Source: Gammaproteobacteria bacterium (GTDB lineage: Bacteria > Pseudomonadota > Gammaproteobacteria > Enterobacterales > Alteromonadaceae). From it: a DNA stretch of 55,410 bases. Below are positions 8,883-16,867 of the stretch, in pieces. The stretch covers positions 1-55,410 of the forward strand of contig JAHKAA010000008.1 of assembly GCA_018825965.1 (NCBI GenBank), read 5' to 3'. The position numbers and the translations under genes were made by a program. Position 1 is the stretch's first letter, and each line of letters starts with the position of its first letter. Below the pieces are notes generated by a model. It was not told the origin of the DNA. It saw nothing but the letters and a program-made list of their open reading frames with translations, and searched no databases.

Positions 8883-8923
8883 AACATGAAATCAAAATGA
8901 TGCAATCATTTTGATTTCATGTT
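8883..8923. promoter_or_regulatory. Perfect 19-bp inverted repeat, candidate operator of the WYL regulator
   Basis: The arm 8883-8901 (AACATGAAATCAAAATGAT) is matched without error by its reverse complement at 8905-8923, with a 3-nt GCA spacer. It lies 38 bp upstream of the WYL gene and 74 bp upstream of the divergent SEC-C gene. There is no T-run and it lies between two divergent starts, so an operator is more likely than a terminator. Dimeric WYL regulators of defence islands bind inverted repeats of this kind. Confidence 0.7.
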
Positions 8924-8997
8924 GCATGGTTTTTTTTGAATTTAAGGATTGTCCGAAAATTTTTGGCTGCGATAAGTAGGGGGCAGTTTGGTTATTT

Positions 8998-9951
8998 ATG
9001 CATCAGGTACAACGTATGACCCCCATTGAAATTCTGCAGCAATTTGCCGAAACCACAGAGCGGCAATTTTTCCCGGAGCAGGCCGTTAGCCTAGCTAAAG
9101 AACAATGGCCGGAACTCTGGCCTTTTATAGAACAACTAATGGACCGATTTATCGCCAAAGAACAGCTGTCAGAAAAACAATCACAACAATTGTTTTTTGG
9201 TCTGATGCTGATCGCTGATTTAGCTTTTTATGACGCTGCAGACAAGGTGTTTCAGCTCTGTGATGCGGACGATGATTTTTGTTCTGATTTAAGCGAACTG
9301 CTGGAAGATGCTTTAACTGAATGTTTACCTACATTTTTTTATTTGTTAGCTCAGGGAGATGCCCAACCGCTGATCCAGTTGTTACACAGTGATAAAGCCG
9401 GTATGTATGTAAAATCTGCTGCGCTTGAGGCTTTGTTTGCTCAACTGGAAAGCTTGCAGGCAGCAATTGCACAGGATGCCAACTTATCTGAAACAGGTGC
9501 AGAACTGCATAAAGCGGCTATGGTGACAGCCATCCCCGGCATGATCAAAAACATGGTGCTGCAACGTCAGGATTTTGCGTTAAGTAACCTGGCCTATTTT
9601 TGTATCGCTTTTGGTTTAGAGCAGTTTAAACATGATTTCGAAGTACTGTTGCGGCAGAACAAATTGGATACCGACGTGATCGCCAGTCGCAGTATCAACC
9701 ACTGGGAGTTAAGCAAAGTCAGAATGCCGCTTGCATCATGCAGGGTACAAATTACCTTTGATATCATGTCACTACAGCATTGGGCTGGTTTTAATTCGAA
9801 AGAGGCCAATGCCAACGTAGTAGATCAATGGGGTGAACTCGAAGCTTTGCTCAGTCAGCCGACAAGAGTCATCAGCAAACCTCTGGCTGGTCGTAATGAT
9901 CCCTGTCCTTGTGGCAGTGGTAAAAAATATAAAAAATGCTGCTTGGGTTAA
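8998..9951 (+). CDS. DUF1186-type protein with C-terminal SEC-C zinc motif
   Basis: A 317-residue, mostly helical, acidic protein starting [18 protein letters not shown]; the ATG at 9016 is a possible alternative start with its own CAGGT upstream. The body resembles DUF1186. The last residues carry the SEC-C motif [16 protein letters not shown] (CxC then CC), a zinc-binding module found at the C-terminus of SecA and in many proteins of unknown function. It is divergent from the Wadjet operon and shares the palindromic operator region, so it may be co-regulated. A direct part in defence is only a hypothesis. Confidence 0.75.
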   Translation: MHQVQRMTPIEILQQFAETTERQFFPEQAVSLAKEQWPELWPFIEQLMDRFIAKEQLSEKQSQQLFFGLMLIADLAFYDAADKVFQLCDADDDFCSDLSELLEDALTECLPTFFYLLAQGDAQPLIQLLHSDKAGMYVKSAALEALFAQLESLQAAIAQDANLSETGAELHKAAMVTAIPGMIKNMVLQRQDFALSNLAYFCIAFGLEQFKHDFEVLLRQNKLDTDVIASRSINHWELSKVRMPLASCRVQITFDIMSLQHWAGFNSKEANANVVDQWGELEALLSQPTRVISKPLAGRNDPCPCGSGKKYKKCCLG

Positions 9952-10332
9952 GATTTTTTTGTGGGAGGGAGTTGCGCCATGACTAAGATTGAGGTCATGG
10001 TGCAACTTCAGCGTGCAGACTTTTTGCTTAGGGGCGAGCCTCAACTCCATACCAATAATTGAAAACAGCTTATTGACAGAGCGAATGGTTAAATCGGATT
10101 TGTCGTTTTCAATATCGCTGATGGTTTGGCGACTTAACTTCACAAAACGACTGAATTCTTGCTGGCTGAGGCCAGAGAGTTCCGTGCGAATAAGTTTTGC
10201 TGCCTGACCCATACTAATAGTGCCAGCAACCAAAGCATTACAAATGTCTGTTTTACGCTGTTCCATCTCGCTTGGGCTTAATTCCTGCAGCGATTTGCGT
10301 TTGATACGCTGAGGTTTTGTTTTTTCGGTCAT
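9772..10332 (-). CDS. HipB-like XRE regulator with an extended, antisense-encoded tail
   Basis: The ATG at 10332 overlaps the stop of the hipA remnant (ATGA), so this start is preferred to the upstream in-frame codons. About residues 50-105 form a helix-turn-helix ([26 protein letters not shown]) followed by the HipB-like [19 protein letters not shown] segment. HipB-like proteins usually end near here. The frame instead continues about 80 residues through a strong hairpin (9970-10007) and 180 bp antisense into the SEC-C gene, giving an atypical tail. Loss of the native stop codon or degeneration of the module is likely. Partner toxin is truncated. Confidence 0.6.
   Translation of the reverse strand: MTEKTKPQRIKRKSLQELSPSEMEQRKTDICNALVAGTISMGQAAKLIRTELSGLSQQEFSRFVKLSRQTISDIENDKSDLTIRSVNKLFSIIGMELRLAPKQKVCTLKLHHDLNLSHGATPSHKKILTQAAFFIFFTTATRTGIITTSQRFADDSCRLTEQSFEFTPLIYYVGIGLFRIKTSPML
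9970..10007. terminator. Long hairpin between convergent genes
   Basis: AGTTGCGCCATGAC (9970-9983) pairs with GTCATGGTGCAACT (9994-10007): 14 base pairs counting one G-U pair, 10-nt loop. It lies 18 nt after the SEC-C stop codon and within the extended XRE frame. There is no clean U-run on either strand, though a T7 run precedes it (9954-9960). Confidence 0.45.
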
Positions 10333-10931
10333 ACCAGGCCCCACTGCTGAAGATTTTGATCCAGTGTATTAAAACCCAAGACCGGCATATCTAAAATCAG
10401 TGCAGGTACGCGCCGAGCAGCCAGTCGTTCGCGCAAGCCGGGAAGTTTTTGCGCCAGAGCTCTTAGTTCATTGAAAAGTTGCTCAGAATTCACGTCACTA
10501 CCATAGCCATCAAAGGAGTTGCATAGCTTAAGCCAGTCAACATTAGCTCCTATTTGATAGGTTTTGTTCCAGTTGGTACTTCTGACAATACCTTCAGCGT
10601 CGGCTTTCATTGGCGCAAAATCAAATACCGGTGCCAATACAATATGTTGCTGATTTTTCTGCACCGCCATATTACGCCCGTGGTTATCACTGTTACCAAA
10701 ACACAGATTCAGCAGATCACGTTTCAGGTATTCTGCAATAAAACCGTTGATATCGGCAGGGGTGATCACGCCCACCAATCGCTGTAGTACCTGATGATGA
10801 TCAAGGTATTGTCCAGGGTCTTTATTCATCAATGAATAAACGGATTCTACCGCCAGCCGCTGAATTTCTCCTCCGGCCAGGACCCGATCAAAGCGATGTA
10901 TATCAACAAAAAATTTGAATTGAAAAATTAA
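10329..10931 (-). pseudogene. hipA: HipA-type toxin kinase, C-terminal remnant
   Basis: The frame is open from 10931, just after an in-frame TAA at 10932-10934, to the stop at 10329. HipA-like sequence appears from VDIHRFDRV onwards. It keeps the catalytic loop GNSDNHGRN and the metal-binding APVFDFAP segment of the HipA kinase core, and ends after about 200 residues. Full HipA proteins are about 400-440 residues, so the N-terminal subdomain and nucleotide-binding half are gone. A TTG at 10832 could start a 167-residue product, but without the N-terminal lobe it should be inactive. It precedes and overlaps the XRE gene, the reverse of the classical hipB-hipA order. Confidence 0.75.
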
Positions 10932-10948
10932 TTAGATTTGTCTAATGT
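10920..10948 (+). promoter_or_regulatory. Sigma-70-type promoter with overlapping dyad for the sulfur operon
   Basis: TTGAAA (10920-10925) and TAATGT (10943-10948) are separated by 17 bp, a good -35/-10 pair. The dyad ATTAGA-TTTG-TCTAAT (10931-10946) sits across the spacer and -10, where a repressor would block RNA polymerase. Related persulfide dioxygenase operons are controlled by ArsR-family BigR-type repressors at promoter dyads; no such gene is in this window. The regulator is unknown. Confidence 0.5.
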
Positions 10949-11072
10949 GTTTATTTCTTTTTGGTATATATTTATTCCATTAAGGAATTACTAGGTGTTG
11001 TGTGATCAATAGGATCCAGAAACTTTTAACTCAGTAACAAAGGAGCGCTTGTCGTTTCCGAAGGAGCATATG

Positions 11073-11939
11073 ATGAGTGATATTCAGGTTCAGGCGTTTT
11101 TGGATAACGACAGTGAAACCTTTAGTTATGTTGTATCTGATGTTGTCACTAAACAAGCGGTAGTGATAGATCCTGTGTTGGATTTTGATTACAAATCCGG
11201 ACGAACCTCCACTGCAGGTGCAGAGCGGATGCTGGCTTATATTCAGCAGAATCAGATGACAGTGGGTTGGGTTCTTGAGACTCATGCCCATGCTGATCAT
11301 CTGTCAGCAGCGCCATTTTTCAGGGAAAAACTGGGGGCAAAAGTGGGCATAGGTGCACAGATCAGGCAAGTGCAGGCCATTTTTAAAGAGGTTTTTAATC
11401 TGGAAAAAGAGTTTTTACCTAATGGTGCTCAATTTGACCATTTATTTGAAGACGGTGAAGTACTGCAGCTTGGAACTATGCAAATTAGGGTGATGCATAC
11501 ACCTGGTCATACGCCTGCGGATTTAACCTATCTGATTAATGACAAAGCGGCTTTTGTTGGCGATACCTTGTTTATGCCAGATGTCGGCACTGCACGTTGT
11601 GATTTCCCCGGCGGCGATGCTTCCACCTTATTTCAGTCGATCAACAAGCTATTTGCCTTACCCAAAACGACCCGGATTTATGTCTGCCACGACTATCCAA
11701 CTCAAGGGCGTGAACATGAGTATGTTACTACGGTAGGGGAGCAGCGTGAGCGGAATATTCATGTGCAAGATGGGGTCTCAGAGCAGCAGTTTGTTGCCAA
11801 AAGGCAAGCCCGTGATGCGACTCTCGGGATGCCACGCCTTATTCTGCCTTCGATTCAGATCAATATCAGGGCCGGGCATATGCCGCCCGCTGACGAAACC
11901 GGAAAAGTGTACTTAAAAATCCCTCTGAATCAGCTTTGA
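11073..11939 (+). CDS. Persulfide dioxygenase-like MBL-fold protein (Blh/ETHE1 group)
   Basis: A 288-residue metallo-beta-lactamase fold protein. The ATG at 11073 is chosen because AAGGAG lies 6 nt upstream; the TTG at 11049 lacks a site. It has the metal motif HAHADH (H71, H73, D75, H76), H144 in HTPGHTPAD, D162 in VGDTLF and the late CHDYPTQGREH block. These features match the ETHE1/Blh group of iron-dependent persulfide dioxygenases, which oxidise glutathione persulfide to sulfite. A sulfite exporter-type permease and a rhodanese follow in the same direction, supporting sulfide detoxification. Exact substrate is inferred. Confidence 0.85.
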   Translation: MSDIQVQAFLDNDSETFSYVVSDVVTKQAVVIDPVLDFDYKSGRTSTAGAERMLAYIQQNQMTVGWVLETHAHADHLSAAPFFREKLGAKVGIGAQIRQVQAIFKEVFNLEKEFLPNGAQFDHLFEDGEVLQLGTMQIRVMHTPGHTPADLTYLINDKAAFVGDTLFMPDVGTARCDFPGGDASTLFQSINKLFALPKTTRIYVCHDYPTQGREHEYVTTVGEQRERNIHVQDGVSEQQFVAKRQARDATLGMPRLILPSIQINIRAGHMPPADETGKVYLKIPLNQL

Positions 11940-11978
11940 ATTGTTAGGATTTTTTAGTGGTTTTAGAAGGAGTGACTT

Positions 11979-12728
11979 ATGATCCATGCCATTTTGGGTG
12001 CTTTACTTATAGGTATCAGTCTGGGCGTTTTTGGCTCAGGGGGCTCTATTCTGACAGTTCCCGTCTTGATGTATCTGGTGGATATGCCAGCTTCTATGGC
12101 GATAGCTTCATCCTTATTGATAGTCGCAGGGATCAGCTTGTTTGGCAGTATCCCGAATATAAGAAATAAAAAAGTATCCTGGCCCCATGTATTGCTGTTT
12201 GGTCTTCCGGGCATGGCTGGTACTTATGGTGGGGCCTGGTTAGGTACTTTAGTGGACAGCGTGGTTCAGTTGTCTGTTTTTGTGGCCCTGATGGTGGTGG
12301 CTGCAGTGATGATGTGGCGTAGCAATCAAACTCCGCAGCTTCAGGGCAAAATTAACAGAGCTAAAGTAGTGCTGGATGGATTGGTTGTTGGGCTGATCAC
12401 AGGTTTTGTTGGTGTAGGGGGCGGTTTCCTTATTGTACCGGCACTGGTGTTGCTGGGCGGTGTTCCAATAGCGATGGCGGTCGGCACCAGTTTGCTGATT
12501 ATTGCGCTGAAGTCTTTTGTTGGTTTTGCCAAATACTATGAAGTGCTGACGATGCAGCATCAGTCTTTTGATTGGTTGGTGATTTCTATCATGATCGCTG
12601 GTGGTGTGGCAGGTAGTTTTTTAGGCGTATGGATTGGGCATTTGTTACCCAAAGAAAAGCTGCAAAAATCTTTCTCAGTATTTTTAGTGATCATGGCCAG
12701 CCTGGTCCTGACTCAATCTGTTTTATAA
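11979..12728 (+). CDS. TauE/SafE family sulfite/sulfur-compound exporter
   Basis: A 249-residue, very hydrophobic protein with about eight membrane segments. It has the glycine-rich TauE/SafE repeats GIGVFGSGGS-like (LGVFGSGGSILTVPVLMYL near residue 15) and GFVGVGGGFLIVPALVLL in the second half. A good AAGGAG site precedes the ATG. It follows the persulfide dioxygenase gene by 39 nt and precedes the rhodanese by 17 nt, so export of sulfite or a related anion is the likely role. Confidence 0.85.
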   Translation: MIHAILGALLIGISLGVFGSGGSILTVPVLMYLVDMPASMAIASSLLIVAGISLFGSIPNIRNKKVSWPHVLLFGLPGMAGTYGGAWLGTLVDSVVQLSVFVALMVVAAVMMWRSNQTPQLQGKINRAKVVLDGLVVGLITGFVGVGGGFLIVPALVLLGGVPIAMAVGTSLLIIALKSFVGFAKYYEVLTMQHQSFDWLVISIMIAGGVAGSFLGVWIGHLLPKEKLQKSFSVFLVIMASLVLTQSVL

Positions 12729-12745
12729 CCTGATAAAGGAAAACT

Positions 12746-13141
12746 ATGAAAAGTTCACAGCAGTTGGTCGATGAAGCAAAAAGCAGAATTGTCGAAGTCT
12801 CAGTACAAGAATTAGCCTTAGCTTTGCAGGATCATAAAACTATTTTGGTTGATGTACGGGAACCGGATGAGGTTGTTCAGGGTTATATCGACCGTTCAGT
12901 GAATTATCCACGAGGTGTATTGGAGATGCGTATCCATCAGCATCCCGGCATTGCTTCACACAGTGACAGCCAGACCGCACTGGAATTGTTGGCAACAAAA
13001 CCTATTTATTTGATCTGTCGATCGGGAGCTCGTTCTGCATTGGCCGCTGACTCCTTACAAAACATGGGATTTAGTACAGTTTATTCTGTAGCAGGTGGTT
13101 TTCAGGCGTGGTCGGACGCAGGTTATCCGGTAGAACTTTAG
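12746..13141 (+). CDS. Rhodanese-like sulfurtransferase
   Basis: A 131-residue single-domain rhodanese. The CH2A-like segment VDVREPDEVVQGYI is present, and the active-site cysteine is C91 in the loop CRSGARS. It probably moves sulfane sulfur between thiol carriers alongside the persulfide dioxygenase. It is the last gene of the three-gene operon, with AAAGGA upstream. No signal peptide, so cytoplasmic. Confidence 0.88.
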   Translation: MKSSQQLVDEAKSRIVEVSVQELALALQDHKTILVDVREPDEVVQGYIDRSVNYPRGVLEMRIHQHPGIASHSDSQTALELLATKPIYLICRSGARSALAADSLQNMGFSTVYSVAGGFQAWSDAGYPVEL

Positions 13142-13175
13142 TCTTGCCTTAGCAAAGTAGGCAACAAGGCGGGTA

Positions 13176-13214
13176 TCTGATAGCTTAGCGTTATTTTTCG
13201 ATGCGTCTGATAGC
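13176..13214 (+). repeat. Direct repeat TCTGATAGC (two copies, 30-bp period)
   Basis: TCTGATAGC occurs at 13176-13184 and 13206-13214 in the short spacer between the rhodanese and the next gene. A loose inverted pair (GGCAAC near 13160, GTTGCC near 13225, followed by T5) flanks it and could act as a weak terminator. Function unknown. Confidence 0.3.
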
Positions 13215-13247
13215 ACAGCCAGTCGTTGCCTTTTTGCCGGAGTTCCT

Positions 13248-14267
13248 ATGATCAAAACCGCTGTTATTGGTTATGGCCTGTCTGCCAAAACCTTTCATTT
13301 GCCTTTTATTGTGCAGCAACCAGAGCTGGAACTGGTGGCGATCAGCAGCAGTCAGCCTGAACTTAAATCAGATCACCCCCAGCTACAGCATTATCAAAAT
13401 GGCGATGAGTTGATTCGTTTATCGGATGCTGAACTGGTAGTGATCACCTCACCCAATGACAGTCATTACCCTTTGGCAAAACAAGCCTTGTTGGCCGGAA
13501 AACATCTGCTGGTGGAAAAACCTTTTGTGCTGACAGAGGCACAAGGGCAGGAGCTGTTTGAGCTGGCTGACAAACAGCAACGCCAGCTTTTTGTTTACCA
13601 TAACAGGCGTTTTGATGGGGATTTTCTGACATTGCAGCAATTGCTCGAGTCCGGTGAACTCGGTGTTATCCGTTATTTTGAATCGCATTTCGACCGTTTC
13701 CGGCCTGTGCCACGATCACGCTGGCGTGAACAGCAAGGCGCTGGCACCGGTATTTTGTATGACTTAGGGCCTCATCTGATTGATCAGGCTATTACTTTAT
13801 TTGGTGCACCAGAGGCGTTAACTGCCCGTTGTCGCGCTTTACGTCAGGGCAGTGAGGCAGTGGATTATTTTCATTTAATGCTGCATTACGCCGATAAAGA
13901 AGTGGTGCTGCATTCCAGCCCTTTTTGTGCAGTGCCGACCACCCGTTTTATTCTGCAGGGTGATAAGGGCTCTTATCATAAAACAGGCTTAGATCCGCAG
14001 GAAGATGCATTAAGAGCAGGGCAAAAACCTTTGGGGGAAAACTGGGGGTTGGAGCCTGAAGCTCTGTTTGGTGTGGTGGCTAAAGCGGACGGACAAAGAA
14101 TTTATCCCACCTTAGCTGGCAATTATCAGTTGTTTTATCAGCAACTGGTGGCCGCCCTGCAACAAGGCAAAGCCAGCCCGGTTTCTGCACCACAAGCTTT
14201 GCAGGGGATCCGGCTGATTGAACTGGCCCAACAAAGTCAGCAGCTTGGCCGCACAGTGGAGTTCTGA
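13248..14267 (+). CDS. Gfo/Idh/MocA family NAD(P)-dependent oxidoreductase (YdgJ-like)
   Basis: A 339-residue protein. The N-terminal Rossmann domain has GYGLSAKTFHLPF (GxGxxxxxxH) and the canonical EKPF motif (LLVEKPFVLT), whose lysine is catalytic in this family. The C-terminal alpha/beta domain carries DLGPHLIDQAITLFG. The pattern is closest to the YdgJ-like branch of sugar or inositol dehydrogenases. Substrate cannot be told from sequence. The next gene starts 3 nt after the stop, so the two are probably co-transcribed. Confidence 0.85.
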   Translation: MIKTAVIGYGLSAKTFHLPFIVQQPELELVAISSSQPELKSDHPQLQHYQNGDELIRLSDAELVVITSPNDSHYPLAKQALLAGKHLLVEKPFVLTEAQGQELFELADKQQRQLFVYHNRRFDGDFLTLQQLLESGELGVIRYFESHFDRFRPVPRSRWREQQGAGTGILYDLGPHLIDQAITLFGAPEALTARCRALRQGSEAVDYFHLMLHYADKEVVLHSSPFCAVPTTRFILQGDKGSYHKTGLDPQEDALRAGQKPLGENWGLEPEALFGVVAKADGQRIYPTLAGNYQLFYQQLVAALQQGKASPVSAPQALQGIRLIELAQQSQQLGRTVEF

Positions 14268-14270
14268 CAG

Positions 14271-15452
14271 ATGTTATTTGCAGCAGGTAAAAGGCTTATT
14301 CAAAGCGCTGTTTTGTGTTGTGCTTTTTTACCTGCTTTGGCGCAGAGTATGCCACCACAGAACAAAATTCAGTTTCATCAGCACAAGACGCCTGACCCTG
14401 TTTTACCTGTGCAAAGGCCTGCAGCTCAAGGCTTGAATGAGCAGATTTTGCATCAGTTGTTGTTGCAGCTGCAGGACAAGACAGCAAGTGGTTATCAGCA
14501 AGTACATAGCCTGTTGCTGTATAAATCCGGTGCTTTGGTGCTGGAGCAGTATCAAAAGGGCAATAACGACTTGATCAACTTTGAACAAGGGATCAAGGTG
14601 GTGAAAGGGGCGCAGGATTTTGTCTGGTCAGCGGATAAGCCGCATTATGTGGCTTCAGTGACAAAAGCTGTGACAGCCACTTTAACAGGTATTGCTTTGC
14701 AGCAGACAGGTCTGACTCTTGATACTACTTTGGCACAGTTGTTACCACAACACCCTGTGATCCAGGCGGAGCCACTCAAAGCAGGTATTAGCCTGCATCA
14801 GTTGTTGTCTATGCAGGCAGGTTTTGTCTGGGATGAATGGACAGGGCAGGACTTGGTGACGTTGTGGCAGCAACAGAATTTTACCGATCACCTGCTGCAA
14901 CAGCCCAATACCGGGCCAGGCAAAAGCTGGGCTTATAACAGTGCTTTACCTAATCTACTGTTAACGCTGCTACAGCAGCAGTTAAAACAGCCTTTGCAGC
15001 CCTGGGCCAAACAGCAACTATTTGATAAGTTAGGTTTTACGAATTACCGCTGGGACACTCAACCCGGCGGCGTTCCCGAAGGTTCTGCCCGTTTATGGCT
15101 GACACCAAGGGACATGCTGAAATTAGGCATTTTGTATTTACAGCAAGGTCAGTGGCAAGGCGAACAGCTGTTGCCGCCCGGCTGGGTGCAGCAGATGACC
15201 AGCCCTCAGGCCAAAAGCCCGGCCGGAGATTATGGTTACTATTTCTGGTTACGACAACAAGATGGCGTGTCTTATTACACAGCCGAAGGGGATGGGGGTC
15301 AGTATATTGCTGTGTTTCCTACTCTGGATATGGTGTTGGTACTGACCCAAGGCAATTATCAACAATGGGCGCTCTATAAAACTCAGGCGGATCGTATTAT
15401 TCAGCAGCTGATTTTAAGTAGCAAAGCCCAGCCAGTGCCAGAGCTAAGCTAA
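14271..15452 (+). CDS. Serine hydrolase, class C beta-lactamase-like, secreted
   Basis: A 393-residue protein with a likely signal peptide at residues 1-25 (hydrophobic SAVLCCAFLPALAQ). The SxxK nucleophile motif is S129-V-T-K132. The second motif YNS is at 222-224 and a late GDGGQYIAVFP segment is in the KTG position. These place it among penicillin-binding-protein-like esterases of the beta-lactamase superfamily. Whether it acts on peptidoglycan, esters or beta-lactams is not evident. It ends 4 nt from the convergent GGDEF gene. Confidence 0.8.
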   Translation: MLFAAGKRLIQSAVLCCAFLPALAQSMPPQNKIQFHQHKTPDPVLPVQRPAAQGLNEQILHQLLLQLQDKTASGYQQVHSLLLYKSGALVLEQYQKGNNDLINFEQGIKVVKGAQDFVWSADKPHYVASVTKAVTATLTGIALQQTGLTLDTTLAQLLPQHPVIQAEPLKAGISLHQLLSMQAGFVWDEWTGQDLVTLWQQQNFTDHLLQQPNTGPGKSWAYNSALPNLLLTLLQQQLKQPLQPWAKQQLFDKLGFTNYRWDTQPGGVPEGSARLWLTPRDMLKLGILYLQQGQWQGEQLLPPGWVQQMTSPQAKSPAGDYGYYFWLRQQDGVSYYTAEGDGGQYIAVFPTLDMVLVLTQGNYQQWALYKTQADRIIQQLILSSKAQPVPELS

Positions 15453-15456
15453 GTTG

Positions 15457-16632
15457 CTAACTCATAACGGCAGCGCAGGCTTTATTCCGACCTTCAGCTT
15501 TCGCCTGATACATAGCCTGGTCTGCCAGTGTCAACAAATGTTCGGCTTTAGCCCCAGGATACACAGTGATATAACCCAGACTGGCACTGAGTTCTATGGG
15601 ATTGTTTTGCCAAATCAGCTGACAGCCTGACAGAGTAAATCTGATTTTTTCGGCGATCAGAGGCAATTCAATGGCAGAGACTCCGGGGAACAGCAATAAA
15701 AACTCTTCGCCACCATAACGGCTGACCAGATCCTGAGTCCGCACCACAGCAGATAAAGTGGTAGCGCAGCGGCGTAACGTGGCATCACCAGCGTCATGGC
15801 CTAAGCTGTCATTAATCAGTTTAAAATGGTCTAAATCCAGCAAAATCAGGCTGTAGCTTTGTTGCTGTTTCTGCCATTGTTCATGCATTTCCTGCAGTTT
15901 TTTTAATGCGGCTCTTCTGTTCCATAAACCTGTTAACTGGTCCCGCTCGGCAAACTGACGGATTTTAGCAACCAGTCGTGCCAAAGCACCTCCCACCATC
16001 ATGATGTTAATGGCCAGTGTCAGAACCGCATAAGACCATAATAAGGGCATAGCTTCATCTGTGTAAGTAGCAACAAAAACATCTGCCTGAGGTTCAGGCC
16101 ATAACAGGATCAGAGTACGGGCGAAAAAAATAATGGTGATGACAAACAAGGGGGCTGACATCAGGCAAGCCGCAGGAAAACCAAAGTCTTTTTTTATGGC
16201 CTGATAATTATTGCGGCTGGCTGAGAACGCAAATAGGGTGGCTGTGATGGAAAACACCAGGCCCAAAAAGAGTGGATGTGGTTGTTGTAACTGGCCTGCC
16301 AGCATCAACACAGCAGTAAGCAACAGGATCAGGCAATCCCGTTTTACACTTGATTGCAGTTTAAACAACTGCTGAATACCCCAGCCTATCAGCATAAAGC
16401 TGATCAGTATGGCCATATCGGCAAGAAACCAGTTTAATAAACTGGCGTCTGGGGTGCGTAAGGTCAGTAAATAGATACCACAACCTAATGCCAGATTGGC
16501 TGCAAAAAAACGAAAACTGGCTTTGGGAGCAACACGCAGAGGATGAGCTATAAGGCACCAGGCTATACCGACAACCAATGCCAATAACCAGATAAATGAC
16601 AGCAGCAACTCTGAGGGTGGATGATCAATCAT
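15457..16632 (-). CDS. Membrane diguanylate cyclase (GGDEF)
   Basis: A 391-residue protein. The N-terminal 220 residues contain about six or seven hydrophobic segments forming a membrane sensor. The GGDEF domain (about 225-390) starts with RDQLTGLWNRRA and has an intact active site YGGEEF (G307-F311), so c-di-GMP synthesis is predicted. An obvious RxxD inhibitory site five residues before the motif is not seen. No EAL domain. An HD-GYP gene lies just upstream on the same strand, suggesting opposing control of the same second messenger. Confidence 0.9.
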   Translation of the reverse strand: MIDHPPSELLLSFIWLLALVVGIAWCLIAHPLRVAPKASFRFFAANLALGCGIYLLTLRTPDASLLNWFLADMAILISFMLIGWGIQQLFKLQSSVKRDCLILLLTAVLMLAGQLQQPHPLFLGLVFSITATLFAFSASRNNYQAIKKDFGFPAACLMSAPLFVITIIFFARTLILLWPEPQADVFVATYTDEAMPLLWSYAVLTLAINIMMVGGALARLVAKIRQFAERDQLTGLWNRRAALKKLQEMHEQWQKQQQSYSLILLDLDHFKLINDSLGHDAGDATLRRCATTLSAVVRTQDLVSRYGGEEFLLLFPGVSAIELPLIAEKIRFTLSGCQLIWQNNPIELSASLGYITVYPGAKAEHLLTLADQAMYQAKAEGRNKACAAVMS

Positions 16633-16867
16633 AAATTTTTAGTTCTGTCCGGCGGGCAATAAAATCACTTTATTGAGCGCTTTACGTCATCTGCACCTGG
16701 CAGTTTAAAAATTCAGCTCTATCCATCCTGACAGCTGAGAAGAGGTGTGTATACAGCCACTCAACCAAGGTTTTGTAACTGGTCAGACATTATAGAGCTA
16801 ATTCGTGCACTGGCGTAGCTGAATATCAGCCTCAGTTAGGAAAGCGTGCTGAAGCTTATGACTTGAT

